From SVFI01 sp964519385 (GTDB lineage Bacteria; Bacillota; Clostridia; Lachnospirales; Lachnospiraceae), in contig CAZFLR010000016.1 in NCBI GenBank assembly GCA_964519385.1, positions 1 to 46,469 of the forward strand: a stretch of DNA of 46,469 nt, given 5' to 3'. Positions 41,588-46,469 of the stretch are shown one piece after another. The notes under the pieces were generated by a model that did no database searches, was not told the DNA's origin, and was given only the letters and a program-made list of their open reading frames with translations. How positions within the stretch are numbered: the first letter of the stretch is position 1; each line of letters begins with the position of its first letter. The position numbers and the translations under genes were made by a program.

Positions 41588-44500
41588 TCAGACCGGACCA
41601 TCCAGGTCGCTGAAGTCATTTTCATCTCCGATATCAATTTCCTTCATCTCTTTGCGGAAGAAAATGTCATACAGAACCGGAACGATATACAAGGTCATCA
41701 CGGTTGCATATGCCAGACCTCCGATGGTAACGATTACCATTCCGCGGCTCATAACCGCAGATGCATCCTTTGACAGTGCCATCGTCATCATCGCAAGAAT
41801 CGTCGTCATGGCTGTCATGAGAATCGGTCGCATACGCGCCTTTCCGGTTTCCACAAGTGCTTCTCTCTTTTCCATTCCCGCAAGCCGGAGCTGGTTGGTA
41901 TAATCCACAAACACAATACCATTATTTACAACTACACCCGAAAGAATCAGGAATCCCATCATGGCTATCATGGAAATATCCTCTCCCGTAATCATCAATC
42001 CCAGCAATCCGCCCGTAAATGCCAGCGGAATCGTAAAGAGAACGATAAACGGTGAAAGAAGGCTCTGGAACTGAGCCACCATAATCAGGTAAATAAAGAT
42101 GATTGCAAGGAAAATCATAAGCATCATATCTTCAACCATGCTCATAACCTCTGCACTCTCACCGGTAAGCTCTATCCGGACTCCGTCCGGTGCCTGATAT
42201 TTTTCAAGCTTATCCTCTACCTGCCTTGAAAGCAGGGTTGTGTTATAGCCATCCATCGTCACGGCTGAAACCGTAATATATCTTTCCTGATTGAGACGGG
42301 AAATGCTTGCGATACTGTCGCCTTCTTCTACAGATGCAAACTCTTTAAGCTTGTGCTTCTCTTCCGTTTCCTTTCCGTCCTCATCCGTCGCCTTAACCGT
42401 AAACTCATAATTCATCAGATTGTCCTGTGTTATTTTTTTCGTTTCATTCACAAGCACTACCTGATATTCGTCATCCGCCGTCGTCAGGGTTGTGACATCC
42501 GCATCGGTTGTCAGACTTCCGGAAATTTCCATGAAAATCTGTGCCACCGATAATCCGAGACGCATCGCTTTATCCTTGTCTATGGAAACCAGTAGCTGTT
42601 TATCCGCCTCTTCCTGTCCATTCGTGACATCCTCAAAGCCCTTTACACTTTCAAGGAGCTCTACCATATCGTTACTGGCAGCAAGGATGGAATCAATGTC
42701 TTCTCCGTAAACCTGTATCTGAAGCCCGCTGCTCATTAGGGCAGAAATATCCATATTTGAAGTGGCTATGGTATACTCGGTTTCTGCATATCCGTTCTGC
42801 AGGATTTCCTCAAGCTGCTCTGCGACCACATCATTGTTTTTACCCGTGGCATCATCCAGAAGAAGGAAGAATGAAAAATCACGGTTAGAACCGGAGCTCA
42901 TCATCATATCTCCGCCGCTTCCTCCGCCTGACATAATTCCGACATTTTCCACGCCGTCAATTTGGCTGATTTTTTCCATCAGATCATCCGCTGCAGCATA
43001 GCCGTCTTCCACTGCCCACTCCGAAGGTACGGACATGGAAATGCTCATCTGATTTCCTCCCATGGACGGAAGGAGTACCATTCCCATGCTGAACACCCGG
43101 ATTACGCATATAATTAAAAGTGCGATTGCAAGTGCAAGCGGAACCACCTTTACCTTCAAACATGCACGGATGGACTTTTCATATGCCCCAAGCATTTTAT
43201 CAAACCATTTATGCGTCTTTTCCGTCGAGTTCTTCAACACAGTTGCACTCATGCAAGGCACAAAGGTCAGTGCAACAATCAGACTGGCTACCAGACTGTA
43301 TGCAATCGTCAGTGCCATGTCCGTAAAAATCTGTCGTGTCAGTCCCGTTGTAAATACAATCGGAAGAAATACACAGATGGTTGTAAGGGTCGAAGCCGTG
43401 ATTGCACCTGCCACCTGCTTTGCTCCCATAACGGCTGCTCTCGCCGCCGGAACACCTTTGTTCCTGAGTCTGTAGATATTCTCAATAACAACAATGGAAT
43501 TGTCCACAAGCATACCGACACCCAGCGCGAGACCGGAAAGCGATATAATATTTAATGTAATATCCGAAAAGAACATCAGCACAATGGCAAAAAGCACACT
43601 CATAGGAATACTGAATGCAACCACAAGTGTCGGCTTATAATCCTTCAGGAATACAGCCAGCACGATAATTGCAAGAAGCGCGCCCCAAATCAGGTTTGAA
43701 AGCACGGAATTGATAATCAGTCCGATGTAATCTCCCTGGTCCATCATAGGAATCATGTGAAGTCCCGGGTATTCTTCCTGAAGCTGCTCAATCGCCTCAT
43801 TACAGGTCTTTGAAACATCGGAAGTACCCGCCGTACTTGACTTCATAATGCTCAGAATAACCGCCTCATTGCCGTTAAGCTTTGCGTAGCTTTCATCTGC
43901 GTTGTCTACCACGCTCACAGTCGCCACATCGCTGATACGGACATCTCCTATTTTATCTACCTTGCAAAGAATCATGTTTTCAATTTCATCTATGCTGCCG
44001 AATTCATCTCCGATACGGACAAGCAGGTCTGTATCGTCCTCATTGTGAATATATCCGGCCGGCATGGAAAAGTTTTGAGCAGCGATTAACTGGGACAAGG
44101 TTTCCAGTGAAAGCAGCGCGTCCATATTGGCATTTTCCAAAGCTGCCTCACGGCTTTCATCAAGCTGCTCCTGTGCCTGCTTCATCTGTTCTCTGCCTTC
44201 TTCAATCGCGCTCTTGCCCGACTCCATCTGCGCTGTATACGCTCCAAAGGAAGCTGCTGCCGTCATCTTGCCGGCTTCCACGTCCACATATGCATCTTCC
44301 GCCTCTTTGATGGAAGCATCTACCTTCTTGTTTACTTCCTCAGCTGCTGCAATCTCCGTCTTTAAGTTTGCCAGCTCTGTCTCTATCTGCGGAATACGGA
44401 CTTCTACTATATCATAAAGCTGCTGAAGGTTTTTCTTGGTCAAAGCTTCCGCAGCCTCTTCCTGCCCCTGTTCCTTGAGCATTTTCTTAAATGCCTTCAG

Positions 44501-45688
44501 TTTTTCCGGATGCTCGAGTGCATCCTTAACGTCTGCCGGAATATTCTCAAGCTGCTCATTTACCTGCTCGCGGGCAATCTTATCAGCCTGTTGTGCTGCC
44601 TCAGCATTGATTTTTGCCGCTGCATCTTCTCCGAGCATTGCCATATACTGTTCAATATTTGTCTCATCGACCGTTACCTGACTCATCCCTGCTGCCGTCA
44701 GTGCCTGCTGAACGGCCGCAATGCGGACCTGCATGTAAGCTGCATTATAAATTGTATTATATGTATCCTCGGACGTAAGTGTGGTTCTTGCATCCGTGAA
44801 TCCTTTATTGATTTTTTCATAGGACTGCGGAACCTTATTGTCCTTATACGCCTTCAGTTCTGTCTCAAGTGCCAGTTGATTGGTCTGAAGCCCCACCAGC
44901 GTCGCAGCATAAGCTGCCTTAGTGGCAAGTGCCTCATCCAGCATCTTACTGTATTTTGCCAGTTCCTTCGTTGTATTTGACTGCTCTTCTTTTAATTTTT
45001 CCTGACCGCTGTTCAGTTCTGAGGTGGCATCATCCAGTTCTTTTTTTGCATCATCCAGCTCTGCCTGCGCATCATCCAGCTTATCTGTGGCAATGCCGAG
45101 CACCTTTGCATTGAGGGCATCCACCTTCTTTTCATCCAGACGGATTTCAACCGTCTTTTCCACCATACCCGTCGGTGTCACGCTCGCCACGCCGTTCTGG
45201 CGTTCCATATACGGTACCACCGTCTCGTCCACAAACGCGGTAAGATCATAGATATCGCTTCCCTCGTAGTCCACTGCCACATACATCGTCGCCATCATAT
45301 CCGGCGATATCTCCATCAGGGTCGGCGTGCTGACCTTGTCCGGAAATTCAATCTGGTTAATCTGCGTGGACAGCTTGACCATCGCACTATCCATATCCGT
45401 GTCGTCCGCAAACTCCAATGTTACCATGCTGTAGTTTTCAGCAGATGTACTCGTAACATTCTCTACACCGTTCACCGTTCCGAGTGATGCTTCAAGCACC
45501 TGAGTGACATCACTCTCCACCTTCTCCGGTGATGCTCCCGGATAAGTGGTAATGACCATAACATACGGAATGTTGATTGTCGGCAGCAAATCTGTGGTCA
45601 GCTTCGTAAAACTGACTATGCCCAGCACAATCAACATAACAACTGCCACTAATACCGTAAACGGCCTTTTTACACTGAATTTTGACAT
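41588..45688 (-). CDS. RND efflux transporter with a large coiled-coil insertion
   Basis: A resistance-nodulation-division pump of the HAE-1/AcrB type. With the ATG at 45688 (AGGAG before it) it has 1366 residues against about 1030-1070 in usual members. Twelve membrane segments in two halves, the N-terminal MSKFSVKRPFTVLVAVVM, and the porter motif NGVENVTSTSAENYSMV are clear. Within the second porter subdomain, about residues 199-520 are an inserted Ala/Glu/Lys/Gln-rich coiled coil, after which the fold resumes at LETLSQLIAAQNFSMPAGYI. The TM4 proton-relay motif reads GMLVDNSIVVIEN, so one of the two usual Asp residues is Asn. No adaptor or outer-membrane gene adjoins it. Substrate is unknown. 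Confidence 0.93.
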   Translation of the reverse strand: MSKFSVKRPFTVLVAVVMLIVLGIVSFTKLTTDLLPTINIPYVMVITTYPGASPEKVESDVTQVLEASLGTVNGVENVTSTSAENYSMVTLEFADDTDMDSAMVKLSTQINQIEFPDKVSTPTLMEISPDMMATMYVAVDYEGSDIYDLTAFVDETVVPYMERQNGVASVTPTGMVEKTVEIRLDEKKVDALNAKVLGIATDKLDDAQAELDDAKKELDDATSELNSGQEKLKEEQSNTTKELAKYSKMLDEALATKAAYAATLVGLQTNQLALETELKAYKDNKVPQSYEKINKGFTDARTTLTSEDTYNTIYNAAYMQVRIAAVQQALTAAGMSQVTVDETNIEQYMAMLGEDAAAKINAEAAQQADKIAREQVNEQLENIPADVKDALEHPEKLKAFKKMLKEQGQEEAAEALTKKNLQQLYDIVEVRIPQIETELANLKTEIAAAEEVNKKVDASIKEAEDAYVDVEAGKMTAAASFGAYTAQMESGKSAIEEGREQMKQAQEQLDESREAALENANMDALLSLETLSQLIAAQNFSMPAGYIHNEDDTDLLVRIGDEFGSIDEIENMILCKVDKIGDVRISDVATVSVVDNADESYAKLNGNEAVILSIMKSSTAGTSDVSKTCNEAIEQLQEEYPGLHMIPMMDQGDYIGLIINSVLSNLIWGALLAIIVLAVFLKDYKPTLVVAFSIPMSVLFAIVLMFFSDITLNIISLSGLALGVGMLVDNSIVVIENIYRLRNKGVPAARAAVMGAKQVAGAITASTLTTICVFLPIVFTTGLTRQIFTDMALTIAYSLVASLIVALTFVPCMSATVLKNSTEKTHKWFDKMLGAYEKSIRACLKVKVVPLALAIALLIICVIRVFSMGMVLLPSMGGNQMSISMSVPSEWAVEDGYAAADDLMEKISQIDGVENVGIMSGGGSGGDMMMSSGSNRDFSFFLLLDDATGKNNDVVAEQLEEILQNGYAETEYTIATSNMDISALMSSGLQIQVYGEDIDSILAASNDMVELLESVKGFEDVTNGQEEADKQLLVSIDKDKAMRLGLSVAQIFMEISGSLTTDADVTTLTTADDEYQVVLVNETKKITQDNLMNYEFTVKATDEDGKETEEKHKLKEFASVEEGDSIASISRLNQERYITVSAVTMDGYNTTLLSRQVEDKLEKYQAPDGVRIELTGESAEVMSMVEDMMLMIFLAIIFIYLIMVAQFQSLLSPFIVLFTIPLAFTGGLLGLMITGEDISMIAMMGFLILSGVVVNNGIVFVDYTNQLRLAGMEKREALVETGKARMRPILMTAMTTILAMMTMALSKDASAVMSRGMVIVTIGGLAYATVMTLYIVPVLYDIFFRKEMKEIDIGDENDFSDLDGPV

Positions 45689-45754
45689 TGTTTTTCTCCT
45701 GTTCATTTTTCTTTAATATTTTTTATTTTAAATTTATATTTCTCTTTACATAAC

Positions 45755-45785
45755 AATACGAAATGAGAACGACCCATTTCGTATT
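45755..45785 (-). terminator. Weak terminator-like hairpin between the small gene and the RND gene
   Basis: An 11-bp perfect stem (AATACGAAATG and CATTTCGTATT) with a 9-base loop lies 28 bases past the upstream stop. The T run after it is poor (TTGTTATG), so some read-through into the RND gene is likely. Confidence 0.5.
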
Positions 45786-45812
45786 ATCATCTGTCTGTAT
45801 TTGATTTCTCTC

Positions 45813-46241
45813 TTAAATGTCTCCTGCCGTCTTGATAAACAGAGAATCCTCTTCTGCTTTCTTTTTAGCCTTCTCAACATATTCAGGCTCCACCTCGTTC
45901 ATAAGCGGTGCTGCCTCTGCCTTTGCCATTTCATCCAGAGCCTGCTTCACAGCCTCCTCATAAAACTCAAGTGCTGCAATATCCTCATAACCCATATAGA
46001 AATCCGCATATTCGGAATCTCCCTTTCTAATCTGTCCGCTGTAATCATAAGACACTTCCATCTTACGACGGACAGCCACATAAGTCTCTTCAATCTTAAT
46101 AAAGGTAATCTGCGTCGTCGTCGTCTTATTACCCTCAATCAAAAGATCACGGCTCAGCTTCATACCATTACTTAAAATAACGCTCACCAGAGTCGCGTCA
46201 ATGTTATCTACAACAATCTGATTAAATACCTCTTTTTTCAT
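45813..46241 (-). CDS. Unrecognised 142-residue protein
   Basis: The start at 46241 is behind GGGAGG; a longer frame from 46265 is less likely. The 142 residues begin MKKEVFNQIVVDNIDATLVS. A beta-rich N-terminal half contains the stretches SRDLLIEGNKTTTTQITFIK and RRKMEVSYDYSGQIRKG, and a helical, charged C-terminal half is rich in Ala/Glu/Lys. There is no signal or membrane segment. The family is not recognised. It has its own promoter and precedes the RND gene, but a link is unproven. Confidence 0.75.
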   Translation of the reverse strand: MKKEVFNQIVVDNIDATLVSVILSNGMKLSRDLLIEGNKTTTTQITFIKIEETYVAVRRKMEVSYDYSGQIRKGDSEYADFYMGYEDIAALEFYEEAVKQALDEMAKAEAAPLMNEVEPEYVEKAKKKAEEDSLFIKTAGDI

Positions 46242-46277
46242 TTGAGAAAACCCTCCCGAAACCACATTACTGCTTGT

Positions 46278-46306
46278 ATTTTACCACTTTCAGATTAGGT
46301 CGTAAA
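46278..46306 (-). promoter_or_regulatory. Promoter of the unrecognised small gene
   Basis: Minus strand: TTTACG (46306-46301), 17-base spacer, TAAAAT (46283-46278), giving a start about 30 bases before the ATG at 46241. Confidence 0.6.
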
Positions 46307-46345
46307 CTGTTTTTTGCAAAAAGAGTTAAATCTTCGCAAAAGAAA

Positions 46346-46378
46346 AAAGTATTGAAAATGTTAAATCTTCAATACTTT
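46346..46378 (-). terminator. Intrinsic terminator after the tRNA
   Basis: Minus strand: an 11-bp stem AAAGTATTGAA/TTCAATACTTT followed by a T run. It lies about 40 bases past the tRNA 3' end. Confidence 0.8.
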
Positions 46379-46416
46379 CCCGGGTTGGGCTGTTATAGAT
46401 TATAAAAAACAAACAG

Positions 46417-46469
46417 CAGCTCGTAGGGGAATCGAACCCCTGTTTCCGCCGTGAGAGGGCGGCGTCTTA
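46417..46469 (-). tRNA. tRNA-Glu(CUC), 3' part, cut by the right edge
   Basis: Read on the minus strand, the anticodon stem CCGCC/GGCGG encloses loop CTCTCAC, giving anticodon CUC (Glu). The T arm AGGGG-TTCGATT-CCCCT and the 3' acceptor strand ACGAGCT with discriminator G follow. CCA is not encoded. The D arm and 5' acceptor strand lie outside the window. Confidence 0.9.

Overview
The window looks like chromosome from a spore-forming, anaerobic member of the Clostridia, most likely Lachnospiraceae. The grounds are: moderate-to-low GC; strong AGGAGG-type ribosome binding sites with some TTG starts; a full spoIIIAA-AH operon and spoIVB; an MEP-pathway dxs; a formate/nitrite channel; and Firmicutes gene order around asp23-nusB-xseA-recN-spoIVB and rimP-nusA-infB-truB-ribF. 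Nearly all genes lie on the minus strand, so transcription runs from high to low coordinates.

Core region 1 (about 1-13300), in transcription order: prfC, a secreted transglutaminase-like protein, then a promoter and a tightly packed operon asp23-nusB-xseA-xseB-ispA-dxs-tlyA-nadK-argR-recN, ended by a terminator, then spoIVB. Many junctions are 4-base ATGA overlaps. folD, found between nusB and xseA in Bacillus, is absent here. The first 35 bases hold the start of another minus-strand gene.

Sporulation region (13366-18199): spoIIIAA to spoIIIAH, encoding the channel apparatus between mother cell and forespore. SpoIIIAF is only about 102 residues and lacks the soluble domain of its Bacillus homologue. 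Upstream (18300-19646) are two coiled-coil proteins that share a conserved motif, six copies in all, five of them on a 46-50 residue period.

Housekeeping region (19793-25960): rpsO-pnp with structured leaders; a secreted NlpC/P60 endopeptidase with a consensus promoter and a WalR-type box; a voltage-sensor-type K+ channel with two tandem RCK-C domains; and a formate/nitrite transporter.

Accessory region (26300-31980): AT-rich and partly decayed. It holds a plus-strand pair of broken ORFs (a small basic ORF and a KilA-N gene, both with in-frame TGA); a GntR(YtrA-type)-ABC-permease-permease operon with a near-consensus promoter and palindromic operator; a remnant RHS/YD-repeat gene whose tail abuts a ribbon-helix-helix ORF with an amber codon; a small membrane protein; and a 27-bp duplicated leader segment. 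This is the part most likely to have held a polymorphic-toxin or toxin-antitoxin cassette.

Core region 2 (32010-46241): a plus-strand AlaX-type editing protein that meets ribF tail to tail; then (minus) the operon rimP-nusA-ylxR-ylxQ-infB-rbfA-nrnA-truB-ribF, whose leader contains a promoter followed by a terminator hairpin, a candidate NusA attenuator; an RND efflux transporter with a roughly 320-residue coiled-coil insertion; a small unrecognised protein; and a partial tRNA-Glu(CUC) at the right edge. No CRISPR array, intact insertion sequence, rRNA or replication origin was seen.
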